DNA from: Cryptomeria japonica
Lineage: Eukaryota > Streptophyta > Pinopsida > Cupressales > Cupressaceae
Assembly: GCF_030272615.1 (NCBI RefSeq)
Contig: NC_081412.1
Coordinates: 40,850,791 to 40,914,790, forward strand
Direction of reading: 5' to 3'
Length of the DNA: 64,000 nt
The stretch's first letter is position 1. Each line of letters begins with the position of its first letter. The notes under the pieces were generated by a model. It did not search any database. It had not been told where the DNA came from and saw only the letters and a list, made by a program, of their open reading frames with translations. Shown piece after piece: positions 49,313 to 60,753 of this stretch. Both the position numbers and the translations under genes were made by a program.

Positions 49313-51316
49313 TGATGCAGAGGTCGACAGGGGAAGCATAATTAATCCCTAACTCCAACCTTCTAGAGATGATCGATCCCTTTTGGTCACTTTGACCCAG
49401 TGAACAATGTCACCTTACTTAGCATGCTAAGGCTAATGGCTAACTAGCATACTTAGCAAAACATGAAAATTCTTGAACCCTTCGATTTAGGGAGTGGATA
49501 GGGTTCCCCTATCTTGTTTCAAACTTGTTTTGATCAACCAAGTGGATCCCCAAAAGCTCCTTCACCCACAACACCTAAGTGCTACTATACTGTCATACTA
49601 GACTAAATTCAGCTTATAGCCCTCCAAACACTATTTAATGCAAAGAAAACTCAACTCTTCAAAAGGATGAAGAAAAAAAACTTCAGATCTGAGTACCCTT
49701 TATTGAGTACTTTTAGATTCCAAAAGGACAGGCTCCAACTTCTTTTGTACACCTCTGAACTCTTCTAGGCCAGACATGCCTAATAGGGGTAACTAGGTCT
49801 AGTTTTGAAGCAACAAAATGCAAATGAATTCACAAGGCTAAATAAACATTTATTTTAGGTCTAGGGATGATCCTATACACACACTTCAACCTTAGATCAG
49901 TTCAGTCCACTCCCGAAGTCCTTCTGCACTCCTACTTCCTAAATTCTGAGACCAAGCACATGAGCATGCTTGGCCTAGGGTATGGCATGGAACCTAAGTG
50001 CTGACACTTCCCAGACTGCAACAACTAGAATCCTAACATACATTTCTCTAACTTGAACTCCTCTAATGGTCGTTGTGGTCCAATGCAGGAATCTCAAGTT
50101 AGAGCCATTGTTGGATGAAACCCTGATTGCATTTCACCCTAGTTGTCAGACTAGACCAGAAGAATTTCTGACTCAGATGTATCCACCCAGACCATAAGCC
50201 GATTGAAAACAAATGGAATTACACAATTCTAAACCTTCATGCCCATGCCAAGTCCTACTAATGCAACTTATTGATTTTTCCCAACACAAGAGATGTTCTC
50301 TGAAACCTGCAACTGTATTTCCGTCTGCACCAAAAGATCAGTTTCCATTCGTTGAATCAATCTGCTTCCCCTTGGATGTGATTCAAACTTGTTCAAATAG
50401 GTGTCCACCAACATCCTCAATCGAAATCCAAACCAGCTTAGCTATTGGAAGGAGTTCGAAGACCGAATTCCTATTCGGTTACATTTTCTAGAAGTTGGCA
50501 ACTTCCATCAGGTCATCGACATAGGTCAAAAACATGACCTCTGATGCGCGATGGCCATTTTTTACAATCATGTGGTTCTATCGGGTCATCTGATGTCTGA
50601 TGAAATGTTCTCAAGGTGGTGCACTTTTCCATCGATTCTTCAGGATAACTTAAACACTTGCTTTGCCAATGCCCGATTTTGGGGTAACTCAAACACCCAT
50701 TTTGCCGATGTTCGATAACTAGTGGACACAAGTCTACTTTTCCATTAGGTCATTGGGATGACTTCAAAATAGCTTCTCTGATTGCTGACACCAAAAATCC
50801 AAGTGTTATGACTTATCGGGTCATCGAGGTAAGTTAGGATCCTTGATTCTTGATCCCCGATGCCAAGTCCTTCAATATGTTACGTTATCAGGTCTTTGCA
50901 AGTGGAGCAAAATAGCTACATTGATACCCGATGAAAACTCCTTTGGAATGTCACCCCTCCATCGGGGTATCAGGTTATACTCAAAATGGGTTACACGGAT
51001 ACCCGGTGATAATTCTTCAAGAAGGTGACTCTATCGAGATAAGTTATGTCGATAGTGCAACTTTTACAACTTTTTGCAACATTTGGTCTATCGACCATTT
51101 ATGCATTTTCCTACACTCCAAAGGTTTCCAAATGAACCCTAAGCACACAAGACACACAAAAAATTAACTCTTTCTAGTCTACCATAGATCCGTTGACCAA
51201 GTTTGACCAAGTGGTTTATAGGTTTACCAACTTGACAATTGGTCTTACAAAAATGGATCTTTATTACAACAACCATGAAAATGGAAAAGGGGCTTCATTG
51301 TTGGGGTGCTCCTGCA
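49313..51316 (-). repeat. 5' LTR of element D
   Basis: On the minus strand it begins TGCAGGAGCACCCC at 51316 and ends CTGCATCA at 49313, next to the primer site. It contains repeated GATAACCCGAT/ATCGGG-like phrases between about 50500 and 51060. Confidence 0.93.
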
Positions 51317-52221
51317 CGAGAATTATTTATACAATATTCATACAGAAAATGATACCACTCAATGGTTATTACATTCATTAATACAAGTCATCAAGCCATG
51401 AAATATAGGTCATCTCAACACACACTACATATTATAAAAATATAATTACACACACTATAACAATGCATGCAGACCAAAATAATGTTGGCTAAGAGATAGT
51501 CTGGATGTAAACAAACTACTACAAATATGAAACAGCCCCAAGAATTATGACTTGATCATCTACAACATGCTACCACATTTTGAATGTCACGTAACACGAA
51601 GAACATCACCAGATAAGGAAAATCTTCAATAATGCACACAATAATCAATGCATACCACCAATACACATAGAACATGATCTAGAAACATTCACAAGCAACA
51701 TCAAGTGCACCACAACAACTGCAACAACTTTAATTACTAGAATCATCATCTCTCTACCAGAGCTCAAGAACACCAACATAAATGATTGTCAACCTGAAAT
51801 ATTTGCTTTTGATTTCAAAATCATGAACCAATCAAACAAAGGACACACATCAACATCTTGAATACATTGAACACATTTACAACTAAATATATTACAATTT
51901 TGGAGCAATACATATGGATTTACCAAAACCTGTCCACTAAAAAACTAGAAAACCAAGCAGCATGCGGTAGGTATACCAGATCACAAAACTCGATGAATTC
52001 TTTATGCAGGGCTCTGAAACTTCTGTTAAATCAACTAGAGATAAGCATCTCAAAACCCATTGATCCACATCAGCTCATCTGCAACACATAGGCTAAACCA
52101 ACTCATTCAAACTAATTGCAACACAGAGAGAACATATTCAACATATTCCTCTATCCAACAATTCTCCCCATATGTTGACATCAATGAAAATATATAAACC
52201 AATGTCCAACAATCTCTAACA
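51317..52221 (-). repeat. 5' LTR of element C, 5' portion
   Basis: On the minus strand it begins TGTTAGAGATTGTTGG at 52221 and carries a decayed TTTTCATTGATGTCAA at 52175-52190. It aligns with 29387-30286 of the 3' LTR. TAGTG at 52222-52226 follows. Confidence 0.92.
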
Positions 52222-52226
52222 TAGTG

Positions 52227-52457
52227 TTAAGTAAATTTTAACCTTGAAGCATCTATATTTAAATGTTATTGATTACTTAAGTAGGGTAAATGGCCCTGAT
52301 CCCTCACATAGTTTAGACAACATACAACAAATCAAAGCAACATCAAAAAATAGCAACTAACATCACACAACTGAAAGCCCAAAAGGAACAACCCTATAAC
52401 CAACCCAACAAAGAGTAATAAAAAACACTTAACTCAATACACAACCCACCAGGCTAG
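52227..52457. other. Short spacer between elements C and E
   Basis: This is A-rich sequence without genes or recognised repeats. It is the original flank of the C insertion, and its right end abuts the E LTR. Confidence 0.6.
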
Positions 52458-54392
52458 TGTTGAACACACAAATACGCTGAGAAGGGGGGTTGAATCAATG
52501 TATACTTAAATACTTCTAAAATCACTTTTTAACATTCACAAGTAATTTGACTATATAATGTGGAAGAATGTGAATATCAGTAACACAACACACAAAAATA
52601 GGATATACGTGGAAAACCCAAGATGGGAAAAACCACGACGAGAAAATGTTCCTTGGAGCTACTATCTAAATCCAGCCTCACAAATGTGTCACTTATTTAC
52701 AATAAATTTGAAGGCACCAACCTTCAGAAGACACCAATCCCCCAATATTTTATGGACACCAATACAAAGGAGCACCAACCCCCTACACTTTATGGATACC
52801 AATCCAAAGGAGCACCAACCCCTTACAATGACTTACTTCAAAATTTGGGACACCAATCCCTTAACAACATCCAAGACAACAATATTGATGTAACATACTT
52901 AATGCCAAGAAAATGAATCAAGATGAACCTTTGTAGTTATGCTTTGTCCCTTTAGAAATTAGGTTCACACCCTTTTAGCTCTGCAACTCTCCTTCTTTGC
53001 TGCTCAGATTGATAAAAAAAAATCTTCTCTCACTCTATTATGATTCTCTACAACTCCTCAATCTTTCTTCTTATTACCAACAACAACATATGTATCTATT
53101 TCCATTCTATTTGTATTATCTATATTAACCTCCAAAAAGTTGGTTAGTACCACATCATAGATCATAAAAGAAACTAATTTCATCGTTGTCATGCAATATG
53201 ATTTGTACCTCTTTTTGTGCTTGCATTAGGATCATTCATTAAGTCGGTCTGCACTCTATTATTATCATCACGACATAGAGAATCCATCCCATTTTATAAT
53301 TGTCTAATTACATTCAATAGATAACTGTCTAAGTTGACTTGTGCAAGTTCCCATAATGCTCTATTATCGTGCCAAAACAAGTTCCTCTAAACCCTTTAAA
53401 TCTAGACTATTGATCCACTTGATTTGACCAAAAAGATTTGGTTGTTGTTGCAACTATAGCGGTTCCAGGTGCCACATCATTGTATAGCTTGCTAAAACTC
53501 CCTAAGTCTTCTTTTGTATGTCACATCAGAGAGTCATGCTACACTTTACTAGAACCATTAGGAACATGTGGCATTGGGTCGCAATATCGTAACTTGACTT
53601 CTCCTTACATCATCAAACCCTATGAAACTGCAGTTTTTTCATTTCTTCTAGCTCCATGATCCTAAACATAACACATGGTAGCTAGTTTCTTCATCGCAGA
53701 CCTTTCCTAATGATATCACCTCTCCATGCAATAGTGTGATTTAGATGACACATGGAAATATCTCACTACTTCGTGGGCTAACATTCCAATGTTATCTTGA
53801 ATCTACGAGGTTGCAACATAGAATCTTCTATGATCATTCATAGTTAGATCACAAGGTTGCAAGTCATAATAATGGTTATCCATGACCATTATAATCATGC
53901 ACTCGACGCTCCATTGCAACATCACAGTCTTCCTTGATGATCTGTCCTTATTACTATGAACATGCTCCCAAGCACTTAATGCCAACTTTAATGTATTCAT
54001 TGCAACTTCACAAATTTCCTTGGTAGTCTGTTTTGATAGTTGTGAAAATGCACCTAATCACTTCATGGCACCTCAATGCTCTCTTCAAGTTGAGCGATAA
54101 AAAGCATGTCAGTCATTCCTCACTTAAACCGAACTCATCAATCTATATAAGAACTCGATACTATCACCACACTGCAAATGTGGGTTAAATGGTCAAAACC
54201 ATTACATGCATAGGTCAGTTCCTTATGTGCATGATATGTTTGTTCTTCTCGTAGGTGCACGTCAACTCTATGCTAGTTAGCCTCTCAAAGACTTTTATGT
54301 TTCTCTCTATCATGTGAACACATCTCGGTACTGATTCCTTTAGTACATTTCCTTTTGACATCAATGACATTATTATTAGACCAAAATCAACA
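52458..54392 (-). repeat. 3' LTR of element E
   Basis: On the minus strand it begins TGTTGATTTTGGTC at 54392, has ATGTCATTGATGTCAA at 54355-54371 and the leader motif with GGTTTTTCCCATCTTGGG (about 52605-52650), and ends GTGTTCAACA at 52458. Repeated CACCAA(T/C)CC phrases at 52710-52860 resemble those in the B-family LTRs. Confidence 0.88.
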
Positions 54393-54635
54393 ATCTCTCC
54401 CTTTATCATTGATGGAAAAAATCAACTTGCTATTGTTTGTTGCTCATTGTTGTGTACAGTGCACTCCACCTTTAATCTTTCCTCCTGTATTGTATCTACC
54501 AATACACCTAGAATCAACTAAAAAATATCTCCCCCTTTGTCATCAATGAGAAAGTGTAGACTGAAACTCTTCTCCAAGGACAAACTAAAAACACATACGC
54601 TCCGCTTGAGCATAAGCTCTCTCTTCAAGAAAATT
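54393..54635 (-). promoter_or_regulatory. Polypurine tracts of element E
   Basis: AAAGGGAGAGAT (about 54393-54404, minus) abuts the LTR. A second, CAAAGGGGGAGATA, lies at 54527-54540 and is preceded by CTCATTGATGA. No coding frame. Confidence 0.75.
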
Positions 54636-56050
54636 TCACAAGGAAGAAAGGGGTAAAACCCCCAAATTTTGTCTCAGAGACACAAATGTCTCCTTGGGAA
54701 GTGGCTTTGTAAAATCATTTGCAACCTGGTCCTTTGTGGCCACATACTCGAGCTGAACTTCTTGATGTGCAACCTTTTCCCTCAAAAATTGGTTCTTGAT
54801 AGCTATATGCTTCATTCTAGAACGCATCACAAGATTATTTGATATATTAATAGCACTAGTGTTGTCACAAAGAATTGGTACTGGCTCTTCATACTCTACC
54901 TTGATGTCCTTCGAGGTCTACTTCATACATAATAGTTGAGTGCAACACGAAGTAGAAACTATATATTATTCCTCTATAGTTGACAGTGACACAATCTTGT
55001 TTCTTGCTATGCTAGGAAACCAATTTGTTCCCAAGAAAAAAAGCTCCACTACTAGTTCTCTTTCTATCATCAACACAACCTACCCAGTCAACATCTGTAT
55101 AGGAATGCAAGCTAAAATATTTTCCTTTAGGGTACCATAAATCATAGGCTTTTGTATGTTGTAGATACTTGAAGATCCTTGTGACTACCTTCATAGGAGT
55201 TTCCTTTGGAGTAGCCTAAAACCTTGCAACCATGCATACAATATGCATTATAATAGGCCTAGAAGATGTTAGAAACAACAAAATTCCAATAATTGATTTG
55301 TACCTCATTTGATCTACCAGTGAAGATTCATCTATTTTGCTTAGTTTACACCCTATCACCATGAGTGTGTCAACTGGATTGCAATCTTCCATCTGAAACT
55401 TCTTCAACATTTCCCTCACATACTCAGTTTGACTAATAAAAATACGTTTGTTAGTCTAAGTGATCTATAAAAGTAGAAAGAATGAAAATTCACCTAACAT
55501 AGATATTTCAAATTCATTTGGCATAGCTTCAACAAACACTTTACACATCTCAACACTACTTTCCCCAAAGATTATGTCATCGACATACACAACCACAATC
55601 AATTGATGATCTCCTTGAAATATAGGATACATTTTTTTGTCAGCAACACCTATTCTAAACCCTTGATGTTGTAGGTATGAATTCAATCTTGCATACCAAG
55701 CTCTAGGAGCTTGTTTCAGCCCATCCAAAGCTTTCTTGATTCTACATACAAAATTCTAATCTTTTATTGACAACCAACCTTCTAGTTTCTCAATATATAC
55801 ATCCTCTTCAAGATTACCATTTAGAAATGTAGATTTGACATCCATTTGATACACTTTGAAGTTCTTGTAGACTGAGAATGCAAGAAACATTTTGATTGTT
55901 TCCAAATGTGCCACAGGTGCAAACATTTCTTCAAAGTCTATGCCCTCATCCTATGCATAACCCTTCCACACAAGTCTAGCTTTGTTTCTAACAACTTTTA
56001 CTTCTTCATTTAATTTAGTTTTGAATACCCATTTGGCTCCAATTACATGA
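54636..56050 (-). pseudogene. Element E reverse transcriptase and RNase H, broken
   Basis: From right to left: [45 protein letters not shown], the intact catalytic VVVYVDDIIF (about 55570), MEDCNPVDTLMVIGCKLS, RIFKYLQHTKAYDLWY, TDVDWVGCVDD, then HIAIKNQFLREKVAHQEV and TKPLPKETFVSLRQ. Stops occur at about 55466, 55217, 55010 and elsewhere, and a frameshift follows GNKLVS. Confidence 0.9.
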
Positions 56051-57607
56051 GGGTAAAAGCACATTGTTGTGTCACACTTTTATAAAGGCACCAATCAATA
56101 GAACTAAAATTGTTTAACTTCGACCGCATAAAAGTGGCATTTCTAAACTGAATTTTGAAATGATGTAAACTCATCAAATGTAGAAATATTAATTAAATTT
56201 ATGTTTGTTATTTTTTAAATTTTTAAGGAAAAAAATTGATATTTTTTTTATAAATTCAAAGATAGATTTTTCATTGCTGAAAAATGCTGAAAAATCAGGG
56301 GTTCTAGTCGGTGCCACCAAAAAAAATGAAAATAGACTTTATTTTCTTTTCTTTTCCAAATAGAGAACATATATATGCAGTATTTAAAGAAAAAAATTAA
56401 TTTTGATTTATATTTTTCTCGTTATAATATTTTGAAGTCCAACATACCTAATTTTGATAGTTTTCATTTGGCGTCACCTTTTGACTACTAAATTTATCAT
56501 TAACAAAAAAAAATACCCTTTTCAAGAAGATTCTCTCATCTAGTGAAAAATAATTTTTTGGAATTTTTTTAATTTCATTTAATATTTATTTTATAATTTC
56601 TAATCAACCTCTTTTTTAACATTAAAAAGCTACTCACAATGTTTAATTAATAAAAAATATTAAAAATTATCAAAATAGTAAAAAAATTACATGACCGAAC
56701 TCATGACTTTGAGCTCTACAAAAGGGTATTTTTTCATTTTCTGTAAAAAAATTGTGTGACAAAAAATTGGCCAGAAGTTCAATTTGGTAAAAATGTAGAG
56801 AAAATGGCCATTTTGGTGCCACATGGCAGGCCACATCGGCTAGTCTAGCCAGACTAGAGGAGTCTGACTGGACCCGCCAAACTTGGTCCCCCATCCGACC
56901 ATGAGACAAAATTAGATTTTTTTGTTTTTTGTTTTGTTTTATTTGTGAAGTCAACTAGATGGGTTATCAGGGTCAATTTGGACGTATTGTTGATGACTTT
57001 TACAAGGTATTTTTTATTCAATTTAATATTTTTTATGTTAATTCTAATTTATTAATATTTAAATATTTAAATTACATGTGTAATTTGAGTTTTTACCCAT
57101 TTTTTATTTAAATACTATTAGAAAGTTTGTCTACATGTCTGTTTGTTTTTCCTTTCTAGTTTAATTAGGCTCACATCTTTATTCCATTTTGGGGTTAATT
57201 AACTTGTTTGAGGTGTTTTATGCTTTTGGCATTCTTTGTGTCTAGATAGAACCCTAAATATGATAACAAAAGTATCTGAACTCCCCTCGTCTTCCATTGG
57301 GAATTGGGTGTAAGAGAAATTGTTATCATCTTCTTTTTAGGTAGAAGGGCTTGCCCTCCAGAGAAGCCCATAAGGTCGGTGAGAGGGGAATGACTCAAGC
57401 AGTACTTTCTTCTACCCACTATATAAATTAATACGTTAGGTGAAAGTTGCGATGCCTTGGTGACGTGTATATATACCGACGATACTTCCTAGTATATACA
57501 CTATGTGTACGCACTTGTGTGGAGAATGAGGAGTGGGTTCTTGAATGAGCTTCCATCACATAGGTAGACACCAAGTTCCATAGAAGTTCCCCCACTAAAC
57601 ACCTTAG
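56051..57607. other. AT-rich non-coding region
   Basis: No gene is supported. A 94-codon minus frame at 56670-56954 has no recognised motif and lies in a less AT-rich patch with a small palindrome (CTAGTCTAGCCAGACTAG, about 56839). 57190-57540 is moderately GC and may be repeat-derived. Confidence 0.5.
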
Positions 57608-57781
57608 TGTAGCGTCCTAAAATTGTGACACTTGCAATTTTGACTGCATTTGGGTCTTCACGATGGCGATGCAACATGGAACCTGAATGGAGACCCTGAA
57701 ACTTGTTCATGACACCAAAAACTGCATTTTTCAGAACCCTGGCCTGATCCTCCTTGCACCCTGCTGTCCCTGGAGGTGGGA

Positions 57782-57874
57782 CCATGGCGCCCAGCACCCT
57801 GGTCCTTCTGGACTAGGGCGCCCAGCGCCCTGGTCCCCCAAGACCATGGCGCCCAGCGCCCTGGTCCCTGGCCC
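57782..57874. repeat. GC-rich 31-bp tandem repeat, three units
   Basis: Units start at 57782, 57813 and 57844, each with GGCGCCCAGCGCCCTGGTCC (the first has one change). The core GGGCGCCCAGCGCCC is itself nearly palindromic. Confidence 0.92.
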
Positions 57875-58062
57875 TATTTTGGGCCTGGTCTCTTTTGGGG
57901 CTTCGGGTCTTTAAGTTTGCAAATTGGAAAATAACATTTCCTGGTCGGCCTAAGGTCGGGAAAATCAGTCTATCAGCCCTAATTGACAAGTATATAAACT
58001 ACATTTCCTCTCTCAAAGGGAGGAGGACATATGTGTGCAAAGACGCGGAAACGATATTCAAA

Positions 58063-58099
58063 CATTCAAGCATTCAAGCATTCAAGCATTCAAGCATTC
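58063..58099. repeat. 8-bp tandem repeat CATTCAAG
   Basis: CATTCAAG occurs about four times in a row and continues as a partial unit, with TTCAAGC phrases on both sides. Confidence 0.9.
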
Positions 58100-58909
58100 C
58101 TTCAAGCAATTGATCATTCTAAGTCTCCATTCAAGGCTAAGTATTGCATTCAAGACAAGGATTCAACCATTGAAGAGGAGATCACTCATAACACATTACA
58201 TACTACATATATTACACCTTCGCATGTAAGAATACAAACATTCTTACAACAAGGTATCAGTACTTGTTTACATTACAAGCATTTACATTTACAACATTCT
58301 CATTTCTTGGTTAATTCCAAAACCGGGGTTTGACCTAAAGGCAAACCCCTCATCCCTAACCCCCCAATCATCCTCTCTTTTCTGTGTGTAGGTTGCAGGT
58401 ACGCGGCTGTAATTGAAGATCTGGAATCCTTGTGCAGAGACGAACAGATCCACCTTCGTTTCGCGGATTTTTCGGAGGACCGTGTGCACGCCGGGCGCCA
58501 TCATCCCGTCAACTTTCGCTCAAATTTGCAGAACAGCACCGTCTCGACATTTTACTGCTAATTCTAGGTCCGCAGCTTCATCCCATATCCCTATCTCTAT
58601 TTATAAGTGAATCTTTCCTACTTTACATGCATTCTTAGTTCAATCTTTCTATCTACATTTCTTTACAAAAGAGGGTATCCTTGATGTCTTAACCCTTGAA
58701 ACTCATATATAATCCAATCTTGCATTGCGTGGGATTGGATCTTGTGGGTTTCAACCCCTCTTTTGAATGTAAAGTCTTTCCCAAGTGAAAATCATCAACC
58801 CTAGTGACTCTCCCTTCTCTCTCCTTGGAGTTGGGGAGAAGAGAACGACTAGGGTTCGATTTTTCCACTTTACACTTAGATTAGTGGCCCACCCTTTATT
58901 TGTCTGAAC

Positions 58910-59364
58910 ATCATGATAGCTTCAGTGTAAGGGGATAAATGGTTTCCCCCCCCAAGACACTCACCATAAGGCTCCTATGGGATGAGACAAAAATCCTTGG
59001 CTTAGCATAAGCTACTTATAGCTTTCTGGGGAGAGGGTGATAGGGTCATCCTTCCAGTCCTGGAGGCCCCTATTTGTTCGCTCATGAAAAAGGAAAAAAT
59101 AGTGAATACACCCCTCAAGGTGTCCTTGCAGTTGAGTTGACAGAGATTCCAAGTTGTAGGCTGAAGTTACCGCCATGAGAACATCAACCTTAGGATAAGA
59201 AAGTGTTTTTTGTGTTTTGGATTGTATTTAGACCCATGAAAATTTTGTTGAATTTGGCCTATGAACATACACATTGGTCACATTAATTTTAATAGTGTCA
59301 CTAGTTGTAATGATCATTGTGTCTTCCTGTTTGTGATGTTTGATCTAAAGGGCTACACAAAATT
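58910..59364. other. Non-coding region, nothing recognised
   Basis: No coding frame or clear repeat is seen. It may be leader or interior sequence of the element whose LTR-like block precedes it, but no primer site could be read. Confidence 0.4.
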
Positions 59365-60317
59365 TATGTATATGTGTTTCTATATATGTATATATGTACA
59401 TGTATGTGTTTATGTGTGTGTATGAGTACATGTGTGTATATGTATGTCTGTGTATGTGTATACATGTATATTTGTATATGTATATGCACACATGTGTGTG
59501 AATATGTGTGTATATTTACATGTGTGTATGTATGTGTATGCACATGGATGTGTGTATGTACAAGTATGTGTCTATATGTGTATGTGTGAGTATATATGTG
59601 TATGCGTGTATGTATGTGTGTATGTATGTATGTGTATGTGCACCTACATGTGTGTGTGAATGTGTGAGTATGTATGTATGTATGTATGTATGTATGTATG
59701 TATGTATGTATGTATGTATGTATGTATGTATGTATGTGTATGTGTGTGAGTATGTGTGTATGTGTATATATGTCCATATGTGTGAGTATGTGTGTATGTG
59801 TGTGTATGTTTGTATATATGTGTATGTGTGTGAGTATGTGTGTATGTGTATATATGTGTACTTATGTGTATGTATGAGTATGTATGTGTATGTGTGTATG
59901 AGTGTATGTGTCTATGTATGTATGTGTATGTGAGTGTATGAGTGTATGTGTATGTATGAGTATGTGTGTATGAGTGTATGTGTGTGTATGTACCTGTGTG
60001 TGTGCATGTATATCTATGTATGTGAATGTGTGTATGAGTATATATGTATGTATGTGTATGTGTGAGTATGTGTGTGTGTGTATTAGTGTATGTGTGTGTG
60101 TGTATGTATGTGTGAATGTTTGTATGTATGGGTATTTATGTATGTATGTGTATGTGTGTGTATGTATGTGTGTGTATGTGTATTTGTATGTGTATATGCA
60201 TGTGTGTGTATGTATGTGTGTATGTATGTGTGCATGTGTATGTGTAGGTATGTGTATATCCTATGTATGTATGTGTATGTGTATGTGTATATGTATGTGT
60301 ATGTGTATGTATGTATA

Positions 60318-60348
<31 letters not shown>

Positions 60349-60410
60349 GTTTGTGTATATACTATGTATATGTTCATGTATGTATGTATGTGTGTATGTG
60401 TGTCTATATA

Positions 60411-60443
<33 letters not shown>

Positions 60444-60655
60444 GTATATATTGTGTATGTATGTATGTATGTATGTATGTATGTATGTATGTATGTATGT
60501 GTGTGTGTGTGTTTGTGTGTGTGTTTGCATGTGTATTTGCATGTATGTTTTTGTGTCTACATGTATGTATCTGCATGTATATTTCTATGTTTGCATGTAT
60601 GTATGTGTATCTACATGTATGTGTGTATATACTTTGTATATCTATATATTTATAT
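59365..60655. repeat. TG/TATG microsatellite, 1.3 kb
   Basis: The plus strand is built from TATG, TGTATG and TG units, with pure (TATG)n runs at about 59670-59737 and 60458-60500. Long open frames on both strands (rich in C, V, Y, M or H, T, I, Y) are products of the repeat and not genes. Confidence 0.95.
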
Positions 60656-60753
60656 TTAAAGATGGGTCCAATTGACTTGACATATATGTGCATGTCGGTA
60701 AATGTATTTAGGGGTTTGCATATTCAGATTGCTTCTCAATAATAGTTTGTCCA

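Larger units (their letters stand above)
42689..51316 (-). mobile_element. Gypsy chromovirus element D
   Basis: It has two LTRs of about 2.0 kb (49313-51316 and 42689-44715), each starting TGCAGGAGCACCCC and ending CTGCATCA on the minus strand, a primer site, gag and pol in the order protease, reverse transcriptase, RNase H, integrase, chromodomain. That order and the chromodomain define chromovirus Gypsy elements. It interrupts the C 5' LTR. The 5-bp flanks (AAATG and CGAGA on the plus strand) do not match, so the target duplication is decayed. All domains carry stops. Confidence 0.93.
28880..52221 (-). mobile_element. Copia LTR retrotransposon C, split by elements B and D
   Basis: The minus strand runs from TGTTAGAGATTG at 52221 to GTTGCCAACA at 28880. 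TAGTG at 28875-28879 is repeated exactly at 52222-52226. Removing D from the 5' LTR leaves 509 + 905 = 1414 bases, against 1407 for the 3' LTR (28880-30286). Removing B rejoins the pol sequence at one codon. The interior is short because the part between the capsid and the integrase core is missing. The original element would be about 6.3 kb in its present deleted form. Confidence 0.95.
52458..56050 (-). mobile_element. Copia element E, 5'-truncated
   Basis: It has a 3' LTR (52458-54392), a polypurine tract and the 3' half of pol on the minus strand. The sequence breaks off upstream of VIGAKWVFKTKLN at about 56050, where unrelated AT-rich DNA begins, so integrase, protease, gag and the 5' LTR are absent. 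Confidence 0.9.
57608..58909 (+). repeat. Gypsy-type LTR-like block
   Basis: It begins TGTAGCGTCCTAAAATTG and has a possible end TTTGTCTGAACA near 58909. The composition is higher in GC than its surroundings, with no pol-like frame. The start resembles Gypsy LTR starts, but no partner LTR, primer site or matching flanking duplication was found, so the boundaries and the class are tentative. Confidence 0.4.

Noticed and set aside
42684-51321. Target site duplication for element D
   Set aside because: The 5-bp flanks AAATG and CGAGA do not match, and comparison with the intact C LTR gives no clean duplication.
56670-56954. 94-codon minus-strand frame
   Set aside because: No motif or homologue is recognised, and it lies in a repeat-like patch with a small palindrome.
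57687-58638. Frames of 60-100 codons in the LTR-like block
   Set aside because: Several overlap in different frames and include translations of the 31-bp and 8-bp tandem repeats.
57603-58914. Target site duplication around the Gypsy-type LTR block
   Set aside because: CTTAG before the start does not match TCATG after the proposed end; another CTTAG near 59002 is not preceded by an LTR-like end.
59364-60742. Open frames of up to 233 codons on both strands rich in C, V, Y, M or H, T, I, Y
   Set aside because: They are translations of the TG/TATG microsatellite and occur in several frames at once.
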